NCBI RefSeq assembly: GCF_910592395.1
Contig: NC_088308.1
Span: 18,615,501-18,679,500, forward strand
DNA length: 64,000 nt
Origin: Lineus longissimus
Lineage: Eukaryota; Nemertea; Pilidiophora; Heteronemertea; Lineidae
Reading direction: 5' to 3'
The notes beneath the pieces were generated by a model. That model saw only the letters and a list, made by a program, of their open reading frames with translations, was not told the DNA's origin and ran no database searches. Below are positions 33,827-62,255 of this stretch, one piece after another; the stretch's first letter is position 1, and each line of letters opens with the position of its first letter. The translations under genes and the position numbers were made by a program.

Positions 33827-35185
33827 CTGAAGAATAAAACACCACAGACATCTGCCTCTGGAGTGATTTGGCATGCTGATCCACTGTCTTTGTGCGTACA
33901 TGTATATCCAACCTTCAAGGAAGAGACTTTAGGACTGATATTCACCACCGATAAGTTGGCATGTGATTTGGGGACAGTCAGGGTCTCCACAAGTTCAGAA
34001 ATATATTGTGTTTAAAGAGGGCAGAGAATTGATAAGGACTGGTCTTTACTAATTATTGATAATACCAAGAATTGAATACAAAGCTGGATGTGCATTAAAA
34101 TGAATCATTTTTTATTCATAAGCTTGACGGCTAAATATACATAGAAGAGAAGATTATGACTTACACTGTATATTCAAGAACATAACCGACAGCTTAAATT
34201 TGATTCCCATCACATGGAACCAGCACAACTATCTCTCACAGGGAAGAAATTACAACTTTGTACAAACAGGCAAATGCTGCGGGGACACAAATTATCATTA
34301 TCTGATTGGTTCGGAAAAAACACTAGATTGACCTTTACATGCGGTAGCCCTGGTACAATTATTGCCCCTAAAATGTATAGAACAGTTTGCAGTACACGTT
34401 AATGCACACAGAGGCTATAACTGTACCAGGACTATAATTGTACCTCCTTACCTTACCACCACATTGGCCTGTGTGTAGTCACAGGATCTGTCAATATACA
34501 ACACTTCTACCCTTCACTGAAATCTTTTTTACCAACAACCCTCCCCTGTACCTTTTTGGAGCCAAAACCACAACATATCCCGAAATACTAATGATCATCG
34601 TTTTTTACAGACAGGATCCATTGGCCTTGATCACAAAAACTTTCAAAGTCATCAACCGTTGAGTGATGATACGAACTTGTGAACTTGGGTTGTATTTCCT
34701 GCAATTTTTGCTTTGTAGCACAAATCCACAGGCTTTGTACATATTTATACTAACAATGATACAGATAAACTTATTCGCAAACGTCCAATGCCTGTGGAAA
34801 AGTAGCAACAAGGTGAAATCATGACGAAAACAGCCCAAGTGAATGTTCACCAAAACACTGAAGCAGATTGGGCCAAACATCAATGCCATCCCAAGATGAG
34901 TCAACAGCCTGAGATCTGAAATTTAGGTAGGCAAATCTGAGAATACACCCTACAGTTCAAATCGCCCCTTAGGAAGTGTTTGGTTTTTCTAATTGACTTC
35001 CCCCTTCATATAATGCAGTCCAGAAAATGTGAAGCAGATTCCTCAACATGAATAAAGACATATCGGCCCCAACAGACCTACGATAGATTTGTGATCACTG
35101 CTTCAACTAACTCCTCAACTTGTTCATAAACTCACAATCAACATTTACACTTTGTCCTCTGAACAAATTTGACCTCAACAGTTGG

Positions 35186-35325
35186 ACCTTGAGACTTTTA
35201 TCAAATGACTGGGATCAGTTGAATCTACAGTTCCACCTGAGACTTTTATCAAATGACTGGGGGTCGGTTGAGTCTACAGTTCGACCTGAGACCTTTATCA
35301 AATGACGGGATCAGTCAGTATTTTA
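35186..35325. repeat. Three tandem units of about 54 bp
   Basis: TGAGACTTTTATCAAATGAC followed by GGGATCAGTTGAATCTACAG recurs at about 35188, 35239 and 35286 with small changes. It lies downstream of USP7 on the minus strand. Confidence 0.75.
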
Positions 35326-36493
35326 AACTCACTCTCTCACAACCAGGCAAGCTACCTCACAACATCATCTTCCCCTAATGTTACTAGATATTTCTAGTAA
35401 CAATAAATAACTAATAATGCTTTAGGCACATTTTTACAGGCCATCTTAGAACATTTTGCAATGAAAGCTTAACTGCTGTTCCTATGTGACTACAACAATC
35501 TTGGGAGAACATTTTATTCGAAATCATTGCAGTTATGACGACCAGCATTTCAATTTCGGCTAACTACAACAATCTTCCCCATCTCAAAGTGTCAAGATGG
35601 TAGACCACGCAATTACATGTAATGTACACACGGATGTTATTTACTCTACCTAAACACCCAATGCATGTTGCACAAACAGATTTTTTGTCACATTTTCTGA
35701 AAATGCCGATTCAGGGCCTTGGGCTAGAACACATCTATGAACTCACAAGACAAGAATCAGCATGTTCAGAATATTGGAATTGAAAATCCGATGGTGTATG
35801 GCAGGCATCACTATATATTTGATGGCACCATTTCTTCCAATGCCCTAGTTTCTCTGTCCTGAGCTCGAAGGTTTATTGCACAGATTTTTACATACTCATA
35901 GACACAATCTACAAACTCTGTACCAGGTGTTATTTATAAGCTTCATCATCATCGCCATCCTCTGCAGTTACAATGAGGTACTCTGTCCCTGTGGGGCACA
36001 GACTTAACCAGGTTACGACAAAGTTTGACGATTCACATTTACAATTTACTGAAATTTGTACTCTCTGCTTCTTGGGAAAGATCTCCCCATCTGAAATGCG
36101 TTTGAAATGAAGAAAAGCATCTGGAAAAGTACACGAAGGTTTGTGCACAATTGCTGAGGTATCCCAGCACAGCCTCTGACACAGGAACTCCACAATAACT
36201 CATGTTCACCTTCAAAGACAGAAGTTGTCATAATGTGTCAAGTGTGGTGCCAGGGTAAATCTCTTTGAAGCCAATCAAACTTTACAGCATGCGACAAAGA
36301 CGAGGACAAAAGAACCTGTATCAACAGAACTCTTCAAACTATTGTCAAATCAAGGTTATTATGTACACTGAACTTAATTTATTGGTCTAAAAGACACAAT
36401 TACAAATTTGTTCATGAACATTCATCTGTGTTGGTATAATCCACTAGAAAAGATATCAATTTCGCTCGCAACACACTTCTATAATTTACTGAT

Positions 36494-36622
36494 GCTGACA
36501 AATGGCATCCTCAATAGAGAGGTGACCAGATTGCAGAGGTCAAATTGAATGAAGATAGCAGACCTTATTAGAGGTGTCCTGATCACAGAGGTTTCTGCTA
36601 TAGGGAGGTTCCACTGTACATT
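36494..36622. mobile_element. MITE copy 3, same family as 7138-7322
   Basis: Contains CCTCAATAGAGAGGTGACCA, AGAGGTCAAATTGAATGAAG, GAGGTGTCCTGATCACAGAG and the terminus AGGGAGGTTCCACTGTACA. More diverged and shorter than the BAIAP2 copies. Confidence 0.6.
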
Positions 36623-37984
36623 TACATGTAGTAGGTTGAGGGCACACAAGAGCAAACATTCAGCTGTTGTAGAATACATATATTTATATTAAGTGCTGCA
36701 ACAATGACTGAAAATTTAACCTTTTGAATAACAGAAACACACACAAAATATCCAGAATCTTACTGAAATCAACCCAAGCCATTGAAGTGATTATGATTTC
36801 AATTGTACAAAATTTAAAATTCGCCCATTTCCAGCTTATAGCACAATTAGTGTAGACACTCTGCAGAGGTGAAATGAAATGTGCTGAGGTGAATATCTCT
36901 CTCTCCGTGCGTACTCGATTTGGGAACGATGAACATGAGAAGACATCAAATCGTAAACACCTTGGTTGCAATGGACCACTGCTTACAGCGTTAAATGCTC
37001 TGTGTCTCATGTTGGTGGCAGTAGTTTTGATTACGCAACCACAATCGCTTGGGGTTAAAAGCAGTCAAAATCACATTTCGATATTTACTAAACATCGAAA
37101 TTGATACATGACTGGCAGTATCAGTTGTCTCGACAAACACTGCAAAAAGTATTTTCTTATGGAAGATAGTTACATCACAACATTACGATGAGATCCTCTA
37201 CACAGATCAAGTTCACCAATACCTGCCATCAAACTGGAAATAGGCAAATTAACAATTACCGTCAAGACAAATTTTTAAACACTATTATCACTAAAAAAAG
37301 ATTCATTTTATCAGCTATTTATTCAAGGCATGTTTTTACATTGCAACTGGTTCCAGCATATTTTTGTGGACTGTCATACAACATCGAATTTAAGCAATAT
37401 CAAATATTAGGCCATACTTTCTGAGCGAGGCCTAGTCATTACCGGTAGACACTTATATAATTACGTGATATCACATCTCATGCCCATTGCGTGTTTATGT
37501 ATGTTCAGGAAAAACCATGGATTAAGTCACAGTATAACCAGGAACCTTTCTAGATAGTACAAATAGAAAAAGGCCAGATGTTTTTTCGTTTTGAAACATA
37601 AATGAGAAGCCTGCCTGATCAATCAAGCTTGATAATCATCCAATACTGTCAACATCCTTAATTTTTACTTCTCTCTGCATTAAAATTTTCACGAATCGCA
37701 AAATTAACCAAATGCAAAAATGTACAGGCTTACAGCAAAGCTGTCCACTGTCTGTAGAAATAAACATCTGTGGCGTTAACACCAAAAGTTAGCAAACTTA
37801 GGTCTACAAGTCGTCATACCAAGAAGAAAACTATTTTCACATATGGTCCAGTATTTGTGAAGCTGGTATGACCCATATCTTCAAGAAAAACAATCTGAGA
37901 AAAACTGAATAAAACTTAGTGGTAACCTTCAGTTCTCAAACTGAAAAAGCATTTTGTGCTTTCTTTGTGAGTATCAAAAAACTC

Positions 37985-38240
37985 TTTGCCATTTTAGATA
38001 CATTCATACAAATGCCAAACGCCAATCAGGTGCTTTAACCAACTCGAGGTCTCTCTCAATAGGGAGTGAAAATGTCAACACACACAATCAAATGCCTTCA
38101 ACTTGTCCTACATTGCATGCCATTTTCTGTACATTTATACCAATGCCAAATGCCAATCAGGTTCTTCAACTATGAGGTCTCTCTCTCCAAATAGGAAATG
38201 ACAATTTCTACCCGCACAAACAAATACCTTCAATCTGCCC
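37985..38240. repeat. Tandem duplication of about 125 bp
   Basis: ATGCCAAACGCCAATCAGGT ... GAGGTCTCTCTCAATAGG ... CAAATGCCTTCAAC at about 37985-38105 recurs at about 38110-38240 as ATGCCAAATGCCAATCAGGT ... AGGTCTCTCTCTCCAAATAGG ... CAAATACCTTCAATC. Divergence is moderate. Confidence 0.7.
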
Positions 38241-38629
38241 ATCACTTAAGAGGAGCTATCTGCCAAAATTACTACCAACCCCATTCAGAATGTCCCCTAA
38301 AAAGGCCCTTTGCAAAGCAAAGTCTTGTTGATACAGATCAGTAGTCAGACTTTTTGAAACTTGTGTGCAATTTCTTTATACTAACACACTTATCGAACCC
38401 AGGAAAGTCAAAAAGTTGTCACACAATTTTCTAGTACAGACTTCTCAAAAACTAAAGCAATCCAGTACCTTTTCAAGTGACACTTTTTAGGGGCATTATA
38501 CTGTATCAAGGTAAATGACACTCGGGTACATGACGACTAGTCCATCAGGATCTACTCTACCTCCGAGTGCACCAATGACGTTTCCTCAAACGTCCTGTAC
38601 AGCCATATACAATTTACAATACAGAATCT

Positions 38630-54387
<15,758 letters not shown>

Positions 54388-54978
54388 GATGCCGTTCCCC
54401 GCAGTTTTGTGTGGAGTTGTGACCGTCCGCTCTCGACTCGGAGTGGTTGGAGTTTTTTGAGACACGGTCACTTTGACGTGTTTACTTGCGATACGCCCAA
54501 TGTCTGCAGTATATACCCCTGTATACAGGGGATCAACCACAATGGACAATAAATTAGAAAATACAATGCGAATTAGAAATTTTGCTAATTTTGTCGAACA
54601 TTTGTCGAATGAAAATAAACAAGATGGCGCCGTAAATTTTTCCGAGCGGCATGCGAGAAATCTATCCAAATTTGTTTTTAGAGATAGATTCAAGCATAAA
54701 CACTAAAAGCTAATTTAAAACAAAACTTGACTAGATATTTATATTTTTCTTTTTTCTGAAAATAAATTTACCAATAATATTGTGTTCGTTAATCTCCGGT
54801 AATCTCCGTGATGTCAACAATGGCGCATGCGCATTTCAATTCAATAAAATTGATGGCGACAGTGTAGATCGCTTACCATAATTTTTCTGTTCGATAAAAC
54901 TTCCTTTTTCTCCCAAAATCAGTGGTCACTTGAAAATTAAAGCCTCCCTCTCCCAAATATAGTATTTCAGCATATAAA
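54388..54978. promoter_or_regulatory. Divergent USP7/HAPSTR1 promoter region with NRF1- and YY1-like sites
   Basis: 591 bases separate the two start codons. GCGCATGCGC at 54823-54832 is a perfect palindromic NRF1-type site. AAGATGGCGC at 54621-54630 matches the YY1 core AAGATGGCG. Both are typical of TATA-less housekeeping and bidirectional promoters. A 77-codon plus-strand frame at 54473-54706 crosses the region but looks accidental. Start sites themselves cannot be placed from sequence. Confidence 0.55.
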
Positions 54979-56987
54979 ATGTCTGAAGAAAGGGAGCGTG
55001 AACAAGACCGGTTGGCCGATAGTTGGCTGAAAAGTTGGGAGGATCAGTGCGTTTCTGAGTTCGAGAATCAACCCAACATGGAGGACAGAGCCCAGCTGGA
55101 TCGAGAAGAATCTTCACAAAAACTGTGGCTTCTATTTCAGAATTCAGCTAGTTCTGTTGCTCAGCTGTACAAAGGTAGCTTGAGTGGCATGCATAGTTTT
55201 CTTCAATGCCATTTGAAACTCTTTCAGCCCTTCCAAAACCCTTTCTTTTCGGCAGTACTCGGGCCGGGTCGTCGATCGTCGTGACCAGCCACTGTCACTG
55301 AGCCAGTGAGAGTGAGCCACCAAGCAAGCCTGCAAGGGTTCCCAGTTTGGCCTACTGAATTCATCATTGTCTGACCCGTAATGTTATGTTTGAAACCCAC
55401 TGATATTCTCGCCAACTTTGTTATTGCTAACTTTTACTTACCAATAGGCAATACCAGTAACCAGGTAACCAGGTAACCAACTAGTGAGTGCAGTATGAGT
55501 ATGTGTAAGTATGCAGATTTGGGAGTTGAATTGAATGCCTTAAAAAAAGTTTCTTGTCCATTTCAGATCGCCACAACCAGTTTGATGAGGGCATTTCATT
55601 GTGGGTCCCATTCCAAAATGCCGCAGGCAGTGTGACCCATTTATATAGAGGTAAGCCCGCTGGAAATAGACTGGTAGTGGCAGGCAGTGTAAATGCGTCT
55701 GTTTGACAAACAAAGATATTTTGCTTCCCCAATCTATTGTAAGATTTCAGTACGAAGAGCAAAAAGTAATGAGGCAGTGCCATGGTTTGGTGAGAATACA
55801 TTTCTTTACAAAAACAGGGTGCAATTCATGAATTTCTAAGATTAATGTTCACTGAAAAAAATTACCACTCCAGTCTTCTGTGCTCACTAAACTCAGTTGC
55901 CAAAATGCAACCATTTGACCTAATACTTACTAGTGATACAGTATTAAATATCTTGTGTACATGTATACGTAGTGTCGAGAAGGAAAGAGGAAGTTGTGCA
56001 GGTTAGGTCAAAAATAAAAACCTGAAATATTTTGTGTGTCATTACAGATAGCACAGACTGCATGAGGAGAGCTTTTGAGATTGGAATTCAGTGTGGACAC
56101 CAGAGGAGAACTAAAGACTTACTCCAATGGGCTAAAAAACGTAGACGTCATATCAGAAGGGAGGATCTAATTGCCTATCTTTGTGGTAAAAATCCGCCTC
56201 GCCACAGGCCAAGTGCTACATTATCGAAACCACCTTCTAGGACTAATCTTGACAGGTCATCTCCCATGCGCCCACCTTCGGGACATCTACATGTAGAGCA
56301 AGGAGAAGAACCAGATCTACAACCGTTCAGAGAGGCGTTAGCTTTACAAGGTACGTTTCATCAAATTTGCTCACTAGTGCCAAAACAAGGTCAAACTTCT
56401 CATTTTTTGTTGTGAGCAAAATATTGCAAAATGTTACAGAAGTTTAAAATAATGATGTGGGAGAAATCAATTGAATGTTCAGTGACCCTTGAAGCCTTTC
56501 GATTGTTCTTATCTCATCCAAAGTTTTTTGTATCAAAGCCAATTTACAAATGGTTGGTAACTCTATTTTCTATTTGCACCAGAAAAATGGTGCGGAAAAT
56601 GACATAGCCATTGTAGCATAAGTGAGAAATTGGGCCCAAATGGCATGAATTGACAACCCATTTCAACCTTGTCTATGAGAGCCTGGGACTTTTTTGTGTA
56701 CATTTACCTTGATGATCGTGAAGCTGTTGCTGTATTAATTAATATGAGTCCTAAGTAATTTGTTATCTCTTTGTTTTCATTCAGGTCTGAATGGAGCCAT
56801 GTCAAATATTAGTGTTAGAACAGGCAGTCATGGCAATGTACAAGACTTAGTACGTAATGAACGAGACAGCGACTTGGACTGTTTTATAATGAATGAATTC
56901 TCACGTAATTGTGAACGCAAAAGACCGTCGTCTCCCACTGATGTGATAATGGACTCGCCAACGAGGAAGAGAAGTCGACTGTTTTGA
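54979..56987 (+). CDS. HAPSTR1: HAPSTR1 (C16orf72/TAPR1) homolog, complete, 4 exons
   Basis: Exons 54979-55174, 55567-55650, 56048-56350 and 56785-56987 join in phase to 261 residues (human about 275). Seen: WLKSWEDQC, KLWLLFQNSASSVAQLYK at the exon 1 end, ISLWVPFQNAAGSVTHLY in exon 2, FEIGIQCGHQRRTKDLLQW then KKRRRHIRREDLIAYLCGK in exon 3, DLQPFREALAL then GLNGAMSNISVR, and the C-terminus DVIMDSPTRKRSRLF. These blocks match human HAPSTR1 closely. The two FQN..[ST]xVxxLY repeats are the paired N-terminal motifs of the family. In human it binds HUWE1 and supports its nuclear localisation in stress responses; the basic KKRRR and TRKRSR stretches fit nuclear location. The start ATG is the first in a clean leader. 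Confidence 0.95.
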
Positions 56988-57518
56988 TGGAACTCTTCCA
57001 CGAGATCTTGCTTTCTGTGTCTGGATTTAAATCAGTGTTAAGGCTTTTTACACATTCAAGGACATTGTATAAAATGTTACGCCTGAACTTGCAAGAAATA
57101 TATGTTTTGTAACAACGTGTACCATATTAAAGTCGATGGGCCACTTACATTGTATCATTATAAGGAATGACACGGCCCTTTTTTTTAAAACTCTGCTCAC
57201 AGCAACACGTAACACATGATACTTTCCTTCGTATTTTTTTCAATTCTTGATGTGACATGAAATACAGCAGAATGACGTCGGGCAAAAAAGGTCTTCAAAA
57301 TACGTCCATGATTCTTCAAGGCTTACATTTTTTGTTCCACAAGTGCATTTTATTTTTTTTGTGACCTGTAGTGAGCAGTTCATCGTTAGTGCAAAAGATA
57401 TGTTCTGTGATAACAGTCTTATTTCATGTACATTTGTAACAGTACTAGGTAATGGCTAAAATACATATAATCAATATGTGTGACCATTCATGTATTTACA
57501 GATCACCATTATAAGAAA

Positions 57519-57528
57519 AATAAATAAA
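57519..57528 (+). terminator. Polyadenylation signals for HAPSTR1
   Basis: Two overlapping AATAAA signals (AATAAATAAA) about 530 bases after the stop codon, in an AT-rich tail without coding potential. Confidence 0.5.
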
Positions 57529-60500
57529 ATTAACTACATTGTAGATTTGCAAACGGCTGTAAGTTTGTTGAATCACAAATGTACATGTACAGGTATGTCA
57601 TACATCATCATAGTGTACATGTAAACAGCTGTATTTCAAATACCCTTGATTTTAATGGTGTTGGGATGTTAACCTGTCTAGGTTTCAAATGGGTCAGGTT
57701 GGCATGATTAAACTTCTGGTTAACTGGGGAAATCACTGGCTGTTCTGGAGATTCACTGTTTTGATATAATTAAGCCGGTTAAAGGGTGCCTGACCAAGTC
57801 CTAAATTTTATCTGTAATAGGCAGCACCCTCCACTGGTCACAGTAATTCATGGGGTTAAAGTATGGTCAGTTCCAGAAAATGAGTTCCTGACATTGCAGA
57901 GTGAAGGTCAATTTGAATGCCATACTTTCAACGAGAGCAGAATAAGAATGCTTCAGCAGGTTGTTCATTGAGTTGAGTTTGGCCAATACTGTTATGATTC
58001 CTTTAGTTAGTATTGTCTTTCATTTTGATTACTCAAACCAGCCAAACGGGTGTGTGTACTTGTGAAATAGAGTACCTGTAGTTAAAATGGTGACTCTGGA
58101 ATTATAAAATTTATGGCATTCTGTCGCTTGGATGGACAATCGCCACACTATGAATTAGGGTTTTAAGAAGGGTTAACTGTACAAAGATGATGTTGTACAT
58201 AACACTCTTTCGTCTTGTCCTATCTGTAATGACGTGTGCTATCTTTTATTATTTACTTGTTTAGTTGTACACTCGGGAATGTCCAAGGAGAGTTGGGGGG
58301 GGGGGGCATACCATGTTATTAAATGCTGTAGGTTAAGTACCTTCAGTCAGAGATTTTGTTCATATGTAGAATTCCAGTCAACATTAGAAGAAAAAAAGTA
58401 CCGAATGTCGGCAGTCGTGTAAGGGAACTTGATTTGGGATCTAGCCCTTCCATGTAATAAATACAGAGAACAACTATGCCAAGGACTAGCCATCCCCCAG
58501 TTTACCTTGCAGTTACAGAGTTCCTGTATGTAGGGCAGTTCTGGGATGCATCGGAAAATGTTCTCATACATTATTCTACCAACTGTTTGCGTACACTAGT
58601 GGATCACATACATGTATGTCTTGTGCCATCTGCACCTCGTGCTGGCTTGGCAGTAACCATCTTTATTTATGGCATGGGGCTCACTGTTTAATTTCACTGC
58701 TTTTGTTAACCATCTCTCTACCTCTAAAAGATATGAGCAAGTAAAGTTTGATAACTGCAAGCAAGGGAAAGCTGGCAATACTAAAAGTTAGCGACTTGCT
58801 CATTTTCAGTTAGCAGTAGACCAAATTTGCAATTGCTGCCAAAATCGAATAATAAAACGCATTGGGTTCGAGATGATCTTTATTATTTAGGGGATATTTA
58901 TTCATCTGTGTTCATAAAACCTTGAACAAGTTCCTTTTTCGGTATTTTTTTGAAAGTCTGCAGAAAAACCTGTGAAAATAATCGTAATTCTAAGTAAGAC
59001 AGCTAGAAAGAATCCCTGGCTGTCTTCAAGTTTCAACATTACATTGTGTTTTACTAGTAATTGATAAGTGCTCTTCAACCTAGTCTAGTCAACTTGGGGC
59101 TGGCTGTGCTGGAAAGTCGGGTGAAAACATACATTGTATTGCTGTGTTAAGTTCAGGAAAAACTTGAATAAATGGAAAAGAAAAATTCATTAAAGACAGT
59201 TTCATTTTTAGCTTAAAAAATAAACATTGCTACATTTGGATCCCCTTTCAAAAACTAGATTTTCCTTGTTTCCTTAAAGAAAAATACTGTCATTATGAAT
59301 TTGTAGTCCTTTTTGCTTTCTTGTGGAGATGATTGTGATGTCTGTTGTATGACAATGAATTCAGTGTGATCTTTGAGGTGGTCATGTATGCACAAACCTG
59401 TCCTTCTGGCCTGTACATAGATCAGTTTTGCATACATAAGGATAAAATATTCAAATTCAATCCTTCGTATTGTATACTTGTACATGTACATGTACTTCAT
59501 GGAAGCAGAGAAGTGGAGTTTTGCCGTAGCCTCCCTGATTTTTCGCTCTGCTTGCATGTGTAGAGGCATGTGCAGAAACATTCTGTCAATTATACATGTA
59601 GAACTCATTAGTGCCCAACCAGCAGCAAATTGGGCTATGTGGTTACAGTGGGATGCCAAGAGTCCGAGGCCCAGGGGCAAATTTTTAGTGCCTGCAGACA
59701 AATTATTGAAGCGCCACGCAAACAAGTGAGTTTTGTCATTGCGACCTACGGTCATGATCTCGTGCAACAAAAATGTTTTTTTTGCAGTGGTCATCCCAGG
59801 TGTCGGCGACTAGAATTGGTGATTTGCAACTTGTAATCAACATCAAACCAATTGATTGACAGTTTTTCTCAAAGACGACATATCTTCTTAATTTTATTGC
59901 AAGTTGCGTCGACAAGAAGTGCTGGCTTGCCAAGGGCTTGAGTTACAGACAGTGTAGGAGAATGGTGCATTTTGGCTGTACGTGTGATAACTCGGCGGGT
60001 GAATATATGGGGGGGGGGGGCATCATTCAGTGCTCCCGCTGATATTCTCTATATATCCATGTACAGTATTTGATGATAATGTAGCCTCAATTGGTGAAAT
60101 AAACAAATTCTTAATGAAGTAAACAGGTCGTTGCAATTTCTTCTCTTTTGACAGATTCCTCCCGAGTCGCAGCATGGCAAAACCAGGACAGTCACACTTT
60201 TCTTTGGTCACTTTTGAACTTTAGCTGCTTAGTTGCTACTCCTTCCTAAATGTGCTCTACATATAACCAACTCCCTTTGTTGTGAAAACAAGAACAATTA
60301 ACAAATGATTGTAAAAATATACTGTTATAAGATTTTGTATCAAAATGTCTGATGATAAGTACAAAATTGCAATATTAGTGGAGAGTTTTCACAAATAATC
60401 ATTTATGATGTGTTACATGCATGAAAAAGTGGACTGGACGGTGAAACCTCTCTAATTAGTCCCAAGAGTTTCCTTGTATGTATAGTATGACATGAATGTC

Positions 60501-60838
60501 TTAATCTATGCTTGTAATAAGCCACAGGCAAAGCTATCGCTTTAGCTGCTATTTTACAAGTCTACCATACAAATACAATATCACAGAAACAGAATTTTTG
60601 ATTTGGGACCGTGCTGAATTTTTCTTTTATTTACAATTGGTTTGTTCTGTAATGAAATCTACTTGTACAAAAAACTAAAATCTAAAATATCTGAACACAT
60701 TTTGGAGTACCATACGAGTAATGGTACGCAAGTTAATGCATACCCAACATGAACTGAAATCATACAGCAGATACAGATATAATTAAACTTTTATAAAACA
60801 AAAGTCTTGATAATTCCGTGTGTCATGCAGGTAAAACC

Positions 60839-60844
60839 TTTATT
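60839..60844 (-). terminator. Polyadenylation signal candidate, PPxY protein gene
   Basis: Reads AATAAA on minus only 17 bases after the stop codon. Another candidate lies near 60,626. Either could be used. Confidence 0.3.
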
Positions 60845-60860
60845 GCTCTTCCACCATAAA

Positions 60861-62255
60861 TCAATGCACTGTCTCCGACTCTTCATATGAGGGTGGAGGC
60901 TCCACTGGTATGTCACTGAAGGAGAAAGTGTATTGGGTCAGAAGACCTGAATTTCATATTCTGGGCAGGGCGCAGTCCTCTGTCAAAGTTGTTTAATTTA
61001 TTGGCGAAATCTTCAAAAGAGACATAAAACTGAGATTCCTTGTACCTTGTTCTATGCAAGGAAAGGCTAGACCCTGACTTAATGAGGGACACAAGTCACT
61101 TTTGATGGAATCCTTCCTGGCCAATGCCTGGGGCCAGTGGCAAGAACCTCTGGTTAGCCTTGAAATCTTACCTAAAAGCTTCATTGACATATGCAGAAGA
61201 TTCAGTCGTGGCATCCATCTCTGGTGAAGGCGTGTACATGGGTGGACCGACTTGTGAGATGTCAGTACTCTGATTTTCTCCAGATGGTGTGTACATGGGT
61301 GGGCCCTCTTCTTGTGAAATGTCTGTGCTCTGCATCTCGACACAGTATGCAGGTGGGAAATTAGGCATGCTTGCTGGCTGAGACATTGTCCATGGATATC
61401 TCAGCTGAAATCAAGAAAGATACAAGTTTCAGGTTTTTAGAAGTTCGTACCTTTTTACGTCGATAAGTGGACCTGAAGAAAGTGAGTTAACTTACTAAAA
61501 TGATGAACTTGCACATGGAGATCAGTTTAATCTAATAAGTAATTAATGTGGAAAGGAAAACAGTTCCTAGCACTATTGCCATTGTATCCTTGATGATGGT
61601 GATGTAAATGTAAAGGCTCAAATACTACTGATATACCTACCTGATCGGGAGGTAATTCGAGTACATTTCCGGGTGCATTGTTTGCTCCAGGCTTAATCAA
61701 ACCCCTCATAACTAGCACCTTGAAGGTAATTCCTAAGATGACAAGGAAAGTTCCAAGTGCCAGCAGAATTGGTCCAAGCATGTAAAACTGTCTGGAAAAT
61801 GAGAAAAAACTTCATCAAGAGGTATCATATCTACTTGGCTTAGGTTGTGTTTGGACTTGTAATTCCTTTTTAAAAGATGGTTTGAAGACAATCTAACAAA
61901 ATTCGTACCAAGTCAGAAAATGCTTGCGAAGACCATCACCTCTCAAGAATCTGCCACGTTCTTAGCAGATCTGTTTTAACGAAAATGTCTATATGTCCTC
62001 CCTCAGCATAGATTTCAAAGATATACAGATATTTTTTATATTACAATTTTGTCACAACAAGATCAACAAGACGTATCATAATTTGTGAAACACCTACTCG
62101 CTGTCTGCCTCGCCACCAGCGTACCCAATGCCAGTAATAATCCCACCAGGCAATGCCATCAAACCACCCAAGACCATGATCTGGGCTGAACAGCGACCAA
62201 CATCTCCTCCAATGATGGGTCTAGTGCCAAGAATGGTCGATCTAGAAGACATCAT
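60861..62255 (-). CDS. Two-pass membrane protein with four PPxY motifs, 4 exons
   Basis: Exons 62255-62098, 61791-61641, 61404-61172 and 60915-60861 join in phase to 198 residues. Transmembrane segments at about 24-46 (IMVLGGLMALPGGIITGIGY) and 56-77 (MLGPILLALGTFLVILGITF) are separated by a very short loop. The cytosolic tail carries PPAY (120-123), PPMY (138-141), PPMY (157-160) and PPSYEE (188-193); two of the motifs lie in a 19-residue tandem repeat with a QSTDISQ core. PPxY binds WW domains, so recruitment of NEDD4-family E3 ligases or YAP-type proteins is expected. The layout recalls small PY-motif membrane proteins such as TMEM51, but I cannot assign orthology. ATGATG start; a short overlapping uORF (MLLQVVIVEKEEL) precedes it. 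Confidence 0.8.

Larger units (their letters stand above)
57000..60860. other. HAPSTR1 3' UTR and intergenic DNA
   Basis: After the probable HAPSTR1 polyadenylation site no supported gene occurs up to 60,861. Features are a G-run of about 11 near 58,296, a G-run of 10 near 60,010, tandem ACATGT repeats at about 59,480, and a piece at 60,437-60,470 (GAAACCTCTCTAATTAGTCC) that may be a remnant of the MITE family seen at 7138. The long minus frame at 59255-59794 is unconvincing. Confidence 0.4.

Noticed and set aside
54388-54693. N-terminal extension of USP7 to the upstream ATG
   Set aside because: The extra 102 residues do not resemble any USP7 N-terminus and look like translated 5' UTR; start placed at 54387.
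54473-54706. 77-codon plus-strand ORF in the shared promoter
   Set aside because: Crosses USP7 exon 1 in antisense and the promoter; no homology, no splice support; the internal ATG coincides with the YY1-like site.
59255-59794. 179-codon minus-strand ORF
   Set aside because: Biased, strand-compensated sequence (YMYMYKY from ACATGT repeats), no splice context, overlapping plus frames of equal quality. Looks like chance or repeat-derived.
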